Part shown: positions 12,239 to 24,324 of the stretch, in pieces | Layout of the letters: each line of letters opens with the position of its first letter | Position numbering within the stretch: the first letter of the stretch is position 1 | Translations under genes and position numbers: made by a program | The notes under the pieces: generated by a model | Seen by the model: only the letters and a program-made list of their open reading frames with translations | Told to the model about the DNA's origin: nothing | Database searches by the model: none | From: Steromphala cineraria | Lineage: Eukaryota; Mollusca; Gastropoda; Trochida; Trochidae | Direction: 5' to 3' | Assembly (NCBI GenBank): GCA_916613615.1 | Contig: OU744731.1 | Span: 49,390,645 to 49,454,644, forward strand | Length of the DNA stretch: 64,000 nt

Positions 12239-12707
12239 CATTTTGACTAAAATGGTCAAATTCAAATTTCTGATTAAAAACTAGCAGAAATTGTGCACAA
12301 GGCTCCCAAGAAGCAATACCGATTGAAAAAAATTGAATTTGAAAAAATAATTTTTTTGACGTTAGGGTGAGCTTGGGGAATTGGACATTTTGACTAAAAT
12401 GGTCAAATTCAAATTTCTTATTAAAAACTAGCAGAAATTGTTCACAAGGCTCCCAAGAAGCAATACCGATTGAAAAAAATTGAATTTGAAAAAAAAAATT
12501 TTTTGACGTTAGGGTGAGCTTGGGGGTACAGGTTCCGAGAAATTGGACATTTTGACTAAAATGGTCAAATTCTATTTTCTGATTAAAAACTAGCAGAAAT
12601 TGTGCACAAGGCTCCCAAGAAGCAATACCGGTTGAAAAAAATTGAATTTGAAAAAATAATTTTTTTGACGTTAGGGTGAGCTTGGGTTAAGGTTCAGAGA
12701 AATTGGA

Positions 12708-12869
12708 CATTTTGACTAAAATGGTCAAATTCAAATTTCTGATTAAAAACTAGCAGAAATTGTGCACAAGGCTCCCAAGAAGCAATACCGATTGAAAAAA
12801 ATTGAATTTGAAAAAATAATTTTTTTGACGTTAGGGTGAGCTTGGGGGTACAGGTTCAGAGAAATTGGA
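12708..12869 (+). repeat. Reference 162-bp monomer
   Basis: This copy matches the majority base at every position I compared and serves as the reference unit, starting at cattttgact. Composition counted by hand is 54 G+C of 162 (33%). Its parts in order are: an AT-rich left half with TTAAAAAC; a GTGCAC palindrome at 12762-12767 (changed to gttcac in class P); a G+C-richer stretch around ggctcccaagaagc; an A7 tract (12795-12801); an A6 tract (12811-12816); a T7 tract (12820-12826); and a G-rich segment at 12828-12854. The length is close to one nucleosome core plus short linker, as in many centromeric satellites. The start point is arbitrary. Confidence 0.95.
12725..12811. repeat. 10-bp inverted repeat inside the monomer
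   Basis: In the reference unit tcaaattcaa (12725-12734) is the exact reverse complement of ttgaatttga (12802-12811), with 67 bases between. The arms are kept in most monomers. They are weakened in class Q (attctatttt) and in units with ttaatttga. They could form a hairpin or cruciform, but AT-rich repeats make such matches by chance, so function is uncertain. Confidence 0.6.
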
Positions 12870-13192
12870 CATTTTGACTAAAATGGTCAAATTCAAATTT
12901 CTGATTAAAAACTAGCAGAAATTGTGCACAAGGCTCCCAAGAAGCAATACCGATTGACAAAAATTGAATTTGAAAAAATAATTTTTTTGACGTTAGGGTG
13001 AGCTTTGGGGTACAGGTTCAGACAAATTGGACATTTTGACTAAAATGATCAAATTCAAATTTCTGATTAAAAACTAGCAGAAATTGTGCACAAGGCTCCC
13101 AAGAAGCAATACCGATTGAAAAAAATTGAATTTGAAAAAATAATTTTTTTGACGTTAGGGTGAGCTTGGGGGTAAGGTTCAGAGAAATTGGA

Positions 13193-13679
13193 CATTTTGA
13201 CTAAAATGGTCAAATTCAAATTTCTGATTAAAAACTAGCAGAAATTGTTCACAAGGCTCCCAAGAAGCAATACCGATTGAAAACAAAATTGAATTTGAAA
13301 AAATAATTTTTTTGACGTTAGGGTGAGCTTGGGGGTACAGGTTCAGAGAAATTGGACATTTGGACTAAAATGGTCAAATTCAAATTTCTGATTAAAAACT
13401 AGCAGAAATTGTTCACAAGGCTCCCAAGAAGCAATACCGATTGAAAAAAATTGAATTTGAAAAAATAATTTTTTTGACGTTAGGGTGAGCTTGGGGGTAC
13501 AGGTTCAGAGAAATTGGACATTTTGACTAAAATGGTCAAATTCAAATTTCTGATTAAAAACTAGCAGAAATTGTGCACAAGGCTCCCAAGAAGCAATACC
13601 GATTGAAAAAAATTGAATTTGAAAAAATATTTTTTTTGACGTTAGGGTGAGCTTGGGGGTAAGGTTCAGAGAAATTGGA
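13193..13679 (+). repeat. 487-bp trimer, copy 1
   Basis: Three monomers: one with gttcac and gaaaacaaaattg, one starting catttggact, and one ending with gggggtaagg. The same order follows directly in copy 2. Confidence 0.8.
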
Positions 13680-14167
13680 CATTTTGACTAAAATGGTCAA
13701 AATCAAATTTCTGATTAAAAACTAGCAGAAATTGTTCACAAGGCTCCCAAGAAGCAATACCGATTGAAAACAAAATTGAATTTGAAAAAATAATTTTTTT
13801 GACGTTAGGGTGAGCTTGGGGGTACAGGTTCAGAGAAATTGGACATTTGGACTAAAATGGTCAAATTCAAATTTCTGATTAAAAACTAGCAGAAATTGTT
13901 CACAAGGCTCCCAAGAAGCAATACCGATTGAAAAAAATTGAATTTGAAAAAATAATTCTTTTGACGTTAGGGTGAGCTTGGGGGTACAGGTTCAGAGAAA
14001 TTGGACATTTTGACTAAAATGGTCAAATTCAAATTTCTGATTAAAAACTAGCAGAAATTGTGCACAAGGCTCCCAAGAAGCAATACCGATTGAAAAAAAT
14101 TGAATTTGAAAAAATATTTTTTTTGACGTTAGGGTGAGCTTGGGGGTACAGGTTCAGAGAAATTGGA
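13680..14167 (+). repeat. 488-bp trimer, copy 2
   Basis: Repeats the order of copy 1 (gaaaacaaaattg unit, then catttggact unit, then atattttttttgacg unit), with small differences: ggtcaaaatc near 13697 and aataattcttttg near 13950. Confidence 0.8.
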
Positions 14168-15134
14168 CATTTGGACTAAAATGGTCAAATTCAAATTTCT
14201 GATTAAAAACTAGCAGAAATTGTGCACAAGGCTCCCAAGAAGCAATACCGATTGAAAAAAATTGAATTTGAAAAAATAATTTTTTTGACGTTAGGGTGAG
14301 CTTGGGGGTACAGGTTCAGACAAATGGACATTTTGACTAAAATGGTCAAATTCAAATTTCTGATTAAAAACTAGCAGAAATTGTGCACAAGGCTCCCAAG
14401 AAGCAATAGCGATGGAAAAAAATTGAATTTGAAAAAATATTTTTTTTTACGTTAGGGTGAGCTTGGGGGTAAGGTTCAGAGAAATTGGATATTTTGACTA
14501 AAATGGTCAAATTCAAATTTCTGATTAAAAACTAGCAGAAATTGTGCACAAGGCTCCCAAGAGGCAATACCGATTGAAAAAAATTTAATTTGAAAAAATA
14601 ATTTTTTTGACGTTAGGGTGAGCTTGGGGGTACAGGTTCAGACAAATGGACATTTTGACTAAAATGGTCAAATTCAAATTTCTGATTAAAAACTAGCAGA
14701 AATTGTGCACAAGGCTCCCAAGAAGCAATACCGATTGAAAAAAATTGAATTTGAAAAAATAATTTTTTTGACGTTAGGGTGAGCTTGGGGGTACAGGTTC
14801 AGAGAAATTGGACATTTTGACTAAAATGGTCAAATTCAAATTTCTGATTAAAAACTAGCAGAAATTGTGCACAAGGCTCCCAAGAAGCAATAGCGATGGA
14901 AAAAAATTGAATTTGAAAAATTATTTTTTTGACGTTAAGTGAGCTTGGGGGTACAGGTTCAGAGAAATTGGACATTTTGACTAAAATGGTCAAATTCAAA
15001 TTTCTGATTAAAAACTAGCAGAAATTGTTCACAAGGCTCCCAAGAAGCAATACCGATTGAAAAAAATTGAATTTGAAAAAATAATTTTTTTGACGTTAGG
15101 GTGAGCTTGGGGGTACAGGTTCAGAGAAATTGGA

Positions 15135-15284
15135 CATTTTGACTAAAATGGTCAAATTCAAATTTCTGATTAAAAACTAGCAGAAATTGTGCACAAGGCT
15201 CCCAAGAAGCAATACCGATTGAAACAAAATTGAATTTGAAAAAATAATTTTTTTGACGTTAGGGTGAGGTTCAGACAAATTGGA
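15135..15284 (+). repeat. 150-bp monomer lacking 12 bp of the G-rich segment
   Basis: The unit reads gttagggtgaggttcag, so the cttgggggtaca segment is missing between two GAG/GG-flanked points. Seen once only. Confidence 0.85.
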
Positions 15285-16577
15285 CATTTTGACTAAAATG
15301 GTAAAATTAAAATTTCTGATTAAAAACTAGCAGAAATTGTGCACAAGGCTCCCAAGAAGCAATACCGATTGACAAAAATTTAATTTGAAAAAATAATTTT
15401 TTTGACGTTAGGGTGAGCTTGGGGGTAAGGTTCAAAGAAATTGGACATTTTGACTAAAATGGTCAAATTCAATATTCTGATTAAAAACTAGCAGAAATTG
15501 TGGCTAGGCTCCCAAGAATCAATACCGATTGAACAAAATTGAATTTGAAAAAAAAAATTTTTTGACGTTAGGGTTAGCTTTGGGGTACAGGTTCAGAGAA
15601 ATTGGACATTTTGACTAAAATGGTCAAATTCAAATTTCTGATTAAAAACTAGCAGAAATTGTGCACAAGGCTCCCAAGAAGCAACACCGATTGAAAAAAA
15701 TTGAATTTGAAAAAATAATTTTTTTTACGTTAGGGTGAGCTTGGGTGTAAGGTTCAGAGAAATTGGACATTTTGACTAAAATGGTCAAATTCAAATTTCT
15801 GATTAAAAACTAGCAGAAATTGTTCACAAGGCTCCCAAGAAGCAATACCGATTGAAAAAAATAGAATTTGAAAAAATAATTTTTTTGACGTTAGGGTGAG
15901 CTTTGGGGTACAGGTTCAGAGAAATTGGATATTTTGACTAAAATGGTCAAATTCAAATTTCTGATTAAAAACTAGCAGAAATTGTTCACAAGGCTCCCAA
16001 GAAGCAATACCGATTGAAACAAAATTGAATTTGAAAAAATTATTTTTTTGACGTTAGGGTGAGCTTGGGGGTACAGGTTCAGAGAAATTGGACATTTTGA
16101 CTAAAATGGTCAAATTCAAATTTCTGATTAAAAACTAGCAGAAATTGTTCACAAGGCTCCCAAGAAGCAATACCGATTGAAAAAAATTGAATTTGGAAAA
16201 ATAATTTTTTGGACGTTAGGGTGAGCTTGGGGTAAGGTTCAGAGAAATTGGACATTTTGACAAAAATGGTTAAATTCAAATTTCTGATTAAAAACTAGCA
16301 GAAATTGTGCACAAGGCTCCCAAGAAGCAATACCGATTGAAACAAAATTGAATTTGAAAAAAATAATTTTTTTGACGTAAGGGTGAGCTTTGGGGTACAG
16401 GTTCAGAGAAATTGGACATTTTGACTAAAATGGTCAAATTCAAATTTCTGATAAAAAACTAGCAGAAATTGTGCACAAGGCTCCCAAGAAGCAATACCGA
16501 TTGAAAAAAATTGAATTTGAAAAAATAATTTTTTTGACGTTAGGGTGAACTTGGGGGTACAGGTTCAGAGAAATTGG

Positions 16578-17550
16578 ATATTTTGACTAAAATGGTCAAA
16601 TTCAAATTTCTGATTAAAAACTAGCAGAAATTGTGCACAAGGCTCCCAAGAGGCAATACCGATTGAAAAAAATATAATTTGAAAAAATAATTTTTTTGAC
16701 GTTAGGGTGAGCTTTGAGGTACAGGTTCAGAGAAATTGGACATTTTGACTAAAATGGTCAAATTCAAATTTCTGATTAAAAACTAGCAGAAATTGTTCAC
16801 AAGGCTCCCAAGAAGCAATACCGATTGAAAAAAATTTAATTTGAAAAAATAATTTTTTTGACGTTAGGGTGAGCTTTGGGGTACAGGTTCAGAGAAATTC
16901 GACATTTTGAGTAAAATGGTCAAATTCAAATTTCTGATTAAAAACTAGCAGAAATTGTGCACAAGGCTCCCAAGAAGGAATACCGATTGAAACAAAATTG
17001 AATTTTAAAAAATAATTTTTTTGACGTTAGGGTGAGCTTGGGGGTACAGGTTCAGACAAATTGGACATTTTGACTAAAATGGTCAAATTCAAATTTCTGA
17101 TTAAAAACTAGCAGAAATTGTGCACAAGGCTCCCAAGAAGCAATACCGATTGAAAAAAATTGAATTTGAAAAAATAATTTTTTTGACGTTAGGGTGAGCT
17201 TGGGGGTACAGGTTCAGAGAAATTGGACATTTTGACTAAAATGGTCAAATTCTATTTTCTGATTAAAAACTAGCAGAAATTGTGCACAAGGCTCCCAAGA
17301 AGCAATACCGATTGAAACAAAATTTAATTTGAAAAAATATTTTTTTTGACGTTAGGGTGAGCTTTGAGGTACAGGTTCAGAGAAATTGGACATTTTGACT
17401 AAAATGGTCAAATTCAAATTTCTGATTAAAAACTAGCAGAAATTGTTCACAAGGCTCCCAAGAAGCAATACCGATTGAAAAAAATTGAATTTGAAAAAAT
17501 ATTTTTTTTTACGTTAGGGTGAGCTTGGGGGTAAGGTTCAGAGAAATTGG
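16578..17550 (+). repeat. Nested block, 973 bp (six monomers)
   Basis: Begins at ggatattttgac and contains aagaggcaatacc, gctttgaggtacagg and aaattcgacattttgag, then two further monomers. It shares these markers with the next two blocks but keeps gacgttaggg where they have gactttaggg, so it is the older relative. Confidence 0.8.
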
Positions 17551-18199
17551 ATATTTTGACTAAAATGGTCAAATTCAAATTTCTGATTAAACACAAGCAG
17601 AAATTGTGCACAAGGCTCCCAAGAGGCAATACCGATTGAAAAAAATTTAATTTGAAAAAATAATTTTTTTGACGTTAGGGTGAGCTTTGAGGTACAGGTT
17701 CAGAGAAATTGGACATTTTGACTAAAATGGTCAAATTCAAATTTCTGATTAAAAACTAGCAGAAATTGTTCACAAGGCTCCCAAGAAGCAATACCGATTG
17801 AAAAAAATTTAATTTGAAAAAATAATTTTTTTGACTTTAGGGTGAGCTTTGGGGTACAGGTTCAGAGAAATTCGACATTTTGAGTAAAATGGTCAAATTC
17901 AAATTTCTGATTAAAAACTAGCAGAAATTGTGCACAAGGCTCCCAAGAAGGAATACCGATTGAAACAAAATTGAATTTGAAAAAATAATTTTTTTGACGT
18001 TAGGGTGAGCTTGGGGGTACAGGTTCAGACAAATTGGACATTTTGACTAAAATGGTCAAATTCAAATTTCTGATTAAAAACTAGCAGAAATTGTGCACAA
18101 GGCTCCCAAGAAGCAATACCGATTGAAAAAAATTGAATTTGAAAAAATAATTTTTTTGACGTTAGGGTGAGCTTGGGGGTACAGGTTCAGAGAAATTGG
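17551..18199 (+). repeat. Nested block, 649 bp (four monomers), copy 1
   Basis: Same opening and marker order as the 973-bp block, but two monomers shorter. It has the private gactttaggg (near 17834) and aaattcgacattttgag (17874). One unit has acacaagcag near 17590. Confidence 0.85.
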
Positions 18200-18849
18200 A
18201 TATTTTGACTAAAATGGTCAAATTCAAATTTCTGATTAAAAACTAGCAGAAATTGTGCACAAGGCTCCCAAGAGGCAATACCGATTGAAAAAAATTTAAT
18301 TTGAAAAAATAATTTTTTTGACGTTAGGGTGAGCTTTGAGGTACAGGTTCAGAGAAATTGGACATTTTGAGTAGAATGGTCAAATTCAAATTTCTGATTA
18401 AAAACTAGCAGAAATTGTTCACAAGGCTCCCAAGAAGCAATACCGATTGAAAAAAATTTAATTTGAAAAAATAATTTTTTTGACTTTAGGGTGAGCTTTG
18501 GGGTACAGGTTCAGAGAAATTCGACATTTTGAGTAAAATGGTCAAATTCAAATTTCTGATTAAAAACTAGCAGAAATTGTGCACAAGGCTCCCAAGAAGG
18601 AATACCGATTGAAACAAAATTGAATTTGAAAAAATAATTTTTTTGACGTTAGGGTGAGCTTGGGGGTACAGGTTCAGACAAATTGGACATTTTGACTAAA
18701 ATGGTCAAATTCAAATTTCTGATTAAAAACTAGCAGAAATTGTGCACAAGGCTCCCAAGAAGCAATACCGATTGAAAAAAATTGAATTTGAAAAAATAAT
18801 TTTTTTGACGTTAGGGTGAGCTTGGGGGGTACAGGTTCAGAGAAATTGG
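18200..18849 (+). repeat. Nested block, 650 bp (four monomers), copy 2
   Basis: Matches 17551-18199 at +649 bp, including gactttaggg and gaaggaatacc. It is one base longer because of an extra G in gcttggggggtacagg. The private change gagtagaatgg is near 18370. Confidence 0.85.
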
Positions 18850-21109
18850 ACATTTTGACTAAAATGGTCAAATTCTATTTTCTGATTAAAAACTAGCAGA
18901 AATTGTGCACAAGGCTCCCAAGAAGCAATACCGATTGAAACAAAATTGAATTTGAAAAAAATAATTTTTTTGACGTTAGGGTGAGCTTGGGGGTACAGAT
19001 TCAGAGAAATTGGACATTTTGACTAAAATGGTCAAATTCAAATTTCTGATAAAAAACTAGCAGAAATTGTGCACAAGGCTCCCAAAAAGCAATACCGATT
19101 GAAAAAAATTGAATTTACAAAATATAATTTTTTTGACGTTAGGGTGAGCTTGGGGGTACAGGTTCAGAGATATTGGACATTTTGACTACAATGGTCAAAT
19201 TCAAATTTCTGATTAAAAACTAGCAGAAATTGTGCACAAAGCTCTTAAGAAGCAATACCGATTGAAAATAATTGAATTTGAAAAAATAATTTTTTTGACG
19301 TTAGGGTGAGCTTGGGGTAAGGTTCAGAGAAATTGGACATTTTGACTAAAATTGTCAAATTCAAACTTCTGATTAAAAACTAGCAGAAATTGTGCACAAG
19401 GCTCCCAAAAAGCAATACAGATTGAAAAAAATTTAATTTGAAAAAATAATTTTTTTGACGTTAGGGTGAGCTTGGGGTAAGGTTCAGAGAAATTGGACAT
19501 TTTGACAAAAATGGTTAAATTCAAATTTCTGATTAAAAACTAGCAGAAATTGTGCACAAGGCTCCCAAGAAGCAATACCGATTGAAACAAAATTGAATTT
19601 GAAAAAAATAATTTTTTTGACGTTAGGGTGAGCTTGGGGGTACAGGTTCAGAGAAATTGGACATTTTGACTAAAATGGTCAAATTCTATTTTCTGATTAA
19701 AAACTAGCAGAAATTGTGCACAAGGCTCCCAAAAAGCAATACCGATTGAAAACAATTGAATTTGAAAAAATATCTTTTTTGACGTTAGGGTGAGCTTGGG
19801 GGTACAGGTTCAGAGAAATTGGACATTTTGACTAAAATGGTCAAATTCAAATTTCTTATTAAAAACTAGCAGAAATTGTGGACAAGGCTCCCAAGAAGCA
19901 ATACCGATTGAAAAAAATTTAATTTGAAAAATTATTTTTTTTGACGTTAGGGTGAGCTTGGGGTAAGGTTCAGAGAAATTGGAAATTTTGACAAAAATGG
20001 TCAAATTCAAATTTCTGATTAAAAACTAGCAGAAATTGTGCACAAGGCTCCCAAAAAGCAATACCGATTGTAAACAATTGAATTTGAAAAAATAATTGTT
20101 TTGACGTTAGGGTGAGCTTGCGGTACAGTTCAGAGAAATTGGACATTTTGACTAAAAAGGTCAAATTCAAATTTCTTATTAAAAACTAGCAGAAATTGTG
20201 CACAAGGCTCCCAAAAAGCAATACCGATTGAAAAAAATTGAATTTGAAAAATAATTTTTTGACGTTAGGGTGAGCTTGGGGTAAGGTTCAGAGAAATTGG
20301 AAATTTTGACAAAAATGGTCAAATTCAAATTTCTGATTAAAAACTAGCAGAAATTGTGCACAAGGCTCCCAAGAAGCAATACCGATTGAAACAAAATTGA
20401 ATTTGAAAAAATATTTTTTTTTACTTTAGGGTGAGCTTGGGGGTAAGGTTCAGAGAAATTGGACATTTTGACTAAAATGGTCAAATTCAAATTTCTGATT
20501 AAAAACTAGCAGAAATTGTTCACAAGGCTCCCAAGAAGCAATACCGATTGAAAAAAATAGAATTTGAAAAAATAATTTTTTTGACGTTAGGGTGAACTTG
20601 GGGGTACAGGTTCAGAGAAATTGGATATTTTGACTAAAATGGTCAAATTCAAATTTCTGATTAAAAACTAGCAGAAATTGTTCACAAGGCTCCCAAGAAG
20701 CAATACCGATTGAAAAAATTGAATTTGAAAAAATAATTTTTTTGACGTTAGGGTGAACTTGGGGGTACAGGTTCAGAGAAATTGGACATTTTGACTAAAA
20801 TGGTCAAATTCAAATTTCTGATTAAAAACTAGCAGAAATTGTTCACAAGGCTCCCAAGAAGCAATACCGATTGAAAAAAAATTGAATTTGAAAAAATAAT
20901 TTTTTTGACGTTAGGGTGAGCTTGGGGGTACAGGTTCAGAGAAATTGGACATTTTGACTAAAATGGTCAAATTCTATTTTCTGATTAAAAACTAGCAGAA
21001 ATTGTGCACAAGGCTCCCAAAAAGCAATACCGATTGAAAACAATTGAATTTGAAAAAATATTTTTTTTGACGTTAGGGTGAGCTTTCACTACGGTTCAGA
21101 GAAATTGGA
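18850..21109. repeat. Subarray 4a: first appearance of monomer classes Q, R and S
   Basis: Here units with attctattttctg (Q), cttatta (R) and gtaaacaattg (S) enter, and 160-bp units ending in ggggtaagg become common. Order is irregular. One unit near 21084 ends gctttcactacgg, a form that precedes the 644-bp tetramers and resembles gctttcagtacgg further right. No genes. Confidence 0.8.
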
Positions 21110-21753
21110 CATTTTGACTAAAATGGTCAAATTCAAATTTCTTATTAAAAACTAGCAGAAATTGTGCACAAGGCTCCCAAGAAGCAATACCGATTGAAAA
21201 AAATTGAATTTGAAAAATAATTTTTTTTGACGTTAGGGTGAGCTTAGGGTAAGGTTCAGAGAAATTGGAAATTTTGACAAAAATGGTCAAATTCAAATTT
21301 CTGATTAAAAACTAGCAGAAATTGTGCACAAGGCTCCCAAAAAGCAATACCGATTGTAAACAATTGAATTTGAAAAAATAATTGTTTTGACGTTAGGGTG
21401 AGCTTGGGGGTACAGGTTCAGAGAAATTGGACATTTTGACTAAAATGGTCAAATTCTATTTTCTGATTAAAAACTAGCAGAAATTGTGCACAAGGCTCCC
21501 AAAAAGCAATACCGATTGAAAACAATTGAATTTGAAAAAATATCTTTTTTGACGTTAGGGTGAGCTTGGGGGTACAGGTTCAGAGAAATTGGACATTTTG
21601 ACTAAAATGGTCAAATTCTATTTTCTGATTAAAAACTAGCAGAAATTGTGCACAAGGCTCCCAAAAAGCAATACCGATTGAAAACAATTGAATTTGAAAA
21701 AATATTTGTTTTGACGTTAGGGTGAGCTTGCGGTACGGTTCAGAGAAATTGGA
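21110..21753 (+). repeat. R-S-Q-Q' tetramer, 644 bp, copy 1
   Basis: Four 160-162-bp monomers. R has cttatta and gcttagggtaagg. S has gacaaaaatgg, gtaaacaattg and aattgttttgacg. Q has attctattttctg, aaaacaattg and atatcttttttgacg. Q' is like Q but ends in gcttgcggtacgg. The same order and length recur about 23 kb away at 44114. Confidence 0.88.
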
Positions 21754-22397
21754 CATTTTGACTAAAATGGTCAAATTCAAATTTCTTATTAAAAACTAGC
21801 AGAAATTGTGCACAAGGCTCCCAAGAAGCAATACCGATTGAAAAAAATTGAATTTGAAAAAATATTTTTTTTGACGTTAGGGTGAGCTTAGGGTAAGGTT
21901 CAGAGAAATTGGAAATTTTGACAAAAATGGTCAAATTCAAATTTCTGATTAAAAACTAGCAGAAATTGTGCACAAGGCTCCCAAAAAGCAATACCGATTG
22001 TAAACAATTGAATTTGAAAAAATAATTGTTTTGACGTTAGGGTGAGCTTTGGGGTACAGGTTCAGAGAAATTGGACATTTTGACTAAAATGGTCAAATTC
22101 TATTTTCTGATTAAAAACTAGCAGAAATTGTGCACAAGGCTCCCAAAAAGCAATACCGATTGAAAACAATTGAATTTGAAAAAATATCTTTTTTGACGTT
22201 AGGGTGAGCTTGGGGGTACAGGTTCAGAGAAATTGGACATTTTGACTAAAATGGTCAAATTCTATTTTCTGATTAAAAACTAGCAGAAATTGTGCACAAG
22301 GCTCCCAAAAAGCAATACCGATTGAAAACAATTGAATTTGAAAAAATATTTGTTTTGACGTTAGGGTGAGCTTGCGGTACGGTTCAGAGAAATTGGA
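21754..22397 (+). repeat. R-S-Q-Q' tetramer, 644 bp, copy 2
   Basis: Directly follows copy 1 at exactly +644 bp, with the same class order and the same atatttgttttgacg in Q'. A third copy starts at 22398 but loses register within about 250 bp (S is followed directly by a gcggtacgg end). Confidence 0.88.
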
Positions 22398-23260
22398 CAT
22401 TTTGACTAAAATGGTCAAATTCAAATTTCTTATTAAAAACTAGCAGAAATTGTGCACAAGGCTCCCAAGAAGCAATACCGATTGAAAAAAATTGAATTTG
22501 AAAAATAATTTTTTTGACGTTAGGGTGAGCTTGGGGTAAGGTTCAGAGAAATTGGAAATTTTGACAAAAATGGTCAAATTCAAATTTCTGATTAAAAACT
22601 AGCAGAAATTGTGCACAAGGCTCCCAAAAAGCAATACCGATTGTAAACAATTGAATTTGAAAAAATATTTTTTTTGACGTTAGGGTGAGCTTGCGGTACG
22701 GTTCAGAGAAATTGGACATTTTGACTAAAATGGTCAAATTCAAATTTCTTATTAAAAACTAGCAGAAATTGTGCACAAGGCTCCCAAGAAGCAATACCGA
22801 TTGAAAAAAATTGAATTTGAAAAATAATTTTTTTTACGTTAGGGTGAGCTTGGGGGTAAGGTTCAGAGAAATTGGGCATTTTGACTAAAATGGTCAAATT
22901 CAAATTTCTGATTAAAAACTAGCAGAAATTGTTCACAAGGCTCCCAAGAAGCAATACCGATTGAAAAAATAGAATTTGAAAAAATAATTTTTTTGACGTT
23001 AGGGTGAACTTGGGGGTACAGGTTCAGAGAAATTGGATATTTTGACTAAAATGGTCAAATTCAAATTTCTGATTAAAAACTACCAGAAATTGTTCACAAG
23101 GCTCCCAAGAAGCAATACCGATTGAAAAAATTGAATTTGAAAAAATAATTGTTTTGACGTTAGGGTGAGCTTGGGGGTACAGGTTCAGAGAAATTGGACA
23201 TTTTGACTAAAATGGTCAAATTCTATTTTCTGATTAAAAACTAGCAGAAATTGTGCACAA

Positions 23261-23270
23261 GGCGGGAAGC
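23261..23270 (+). repeat. ggcgggaagc variant site (solitary)
   Basis: In a class Q monomer the usual ggctcccaaaaagc is replaced by ggcgggaagc: TCCCAAA becomes GGG, a net loss of 4 bp. This is the first of eight such sites and lies 13.7 kb before the next. Confidence 0.9.
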
Positions 23271-23838
23271 AATACCGATTGAAAACAATTGAATTTGAAA
23301 AAATATCTTTTTTGACGTTAGGGTGAGCTTGCGGTACGGTTCAGAGAAATTGGACATTTTGACTAAAATGGTCAAATTCAAATTTCTTATTGAAAACTAG
23401 CAGAAATTGTGCACAAGGCTCCCAAAAAGCAATACCGATTGAAAACAATTGAATTTGAGAAAATATTTTTTTTGACGTTAGGGTGAGCTTGCGGTAAGGT
23501 TCAGAGAAATTGGAAATTTTGACAAAAATGGTCAAATTCAAATTTCTGATTAAAAACTAGCAGAAATTGTGCACAAGGCTCCCAAGAAGCAATACCGATT
23601 GAAACAAAATTGAATTTGAAAAAATAATTTTTTTTACGTTAGGGTGAGCTTTGGGGTAAGGTTCAGAGAAATTGGACATTTTGACTAAAATGGTCAAATT
23701 CAAATTTCTGATTAAAAACTAGCAGAAATTGTTCACAAGGCTCCCAAGAAGCAATACCGATTGAAAAAAATAGAATTTGAAAAAATAATTTTTTTGACGT
23801 TAGGGTGAACTTGGGGGTACAGGTTCAGAGAAATTGGA

Positions 23839-24324
23839 TATTTTGACTAAAATGGTCAAATTCAAATTTCTGATTAAAAACTAGCAGAAATTGTTCACAA
23901 GGCTCCCAAGAAGCAATACCGATTGAAAAAAATTGAATTTGAAAAAATAATGTTTTTGACGTTAGGGTGAACTTGGGGGTACAGGTTCAGAGAAATTGGA
24001 CATTTTGACTAAAATGGTCAAATTCAAATTTCTGATTAAAAACTAGCAGAAATTGTTCACAAGGCTCCCAAGAAGCAATACCGATTGAAAAAAATTGAAT
24101 TTGAAAAAATAATTTTTTTGACGTTAGGGTGAACTTGGGGGTACAGGTTCAGAGAAATTGGACATTTTGACTAAAATGGTCAAATTCAAATTTCTGATTA
24201 AAAACTAGCAGAAATTGTTCACAAGGCTCCCAAGAAGCAATACCGATTGAAAAAAATTGAATTTGAAAAAATAATTTTTTTGACGTTAGGGTGAGCTTGG
24301 GGGTACAGGTTCAGAGAAATTGGA
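23839..24324 (+). repeat. Run of three class P monomers
   Basis: Three successive 162-bp units, nearly identical, all gttcac. The first starts with t (ggatatttt) and has aataatgtttttgacg. Confidence 0.85.

Larger units (their letters stand above)
11239..12869 (+). repeat. 1631-bp block duplication, copy 2
   Basis: Directly adjoins copy 1 with no spacer and has the same length. It keeps every irregularity of copy 1 in place, including ggctccaaag, ggctcacaag, gaatatgaaaaatt and gcttgggttaagg. There is no third copy: the monomer at 12870 reads gattgacaaaaattg, not gatggaaaa. Near identity means either a very recent tandem duplication or an assembly duplication. Confidence 0.92.
12870..16577. 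repeat. Subarray 3a: mixed 162-bp monomers
   Basis: Ordinary monomers with local variants: gaaacaaaattg, gacaaattgg, gatggaaaaaaattg with gttaagtgagc (near 14891-14940), and the first tggctagg unit (15501). Apart from the 487-bp duplication and the shortened unit listed separately, I see no regular higher-order period and no non-satellite sequence. Confidence 0.8.

Noticed and set aside
12826..12833. TGACGTTA as a CREB/ATF or W-box type regulatory site
   Set aside because: It is a short match inside a satellite with no gene nearby; copy number alone explains its frequency.
12830..12840. TTAGGG in each monomer as telomeric repeat
   Set aside because: It occurs once per 160-bp unit within gttagggtgag and is never in tandem.
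12828..12854. G-quadruplex in the G-rich segment
   Set aside because: Only two runs of three or more G lie close together in a unit, so a stable three-tier quadruplex is not supported.
12708..12869. Canonical CENP-B box in the ordinary monomer
   Set aside because: The usual unit has no TTCG...CGGG arrangement; only the rare ggcgggaagc variant gives a partial match, discussed as a finding.
12708..12869. Monomer built from two half-unit repeats
   Set aside because: Comparing the left and right halves shows only the inverted 10-bp match and shared A-richness, with no direct half-unit similarity.
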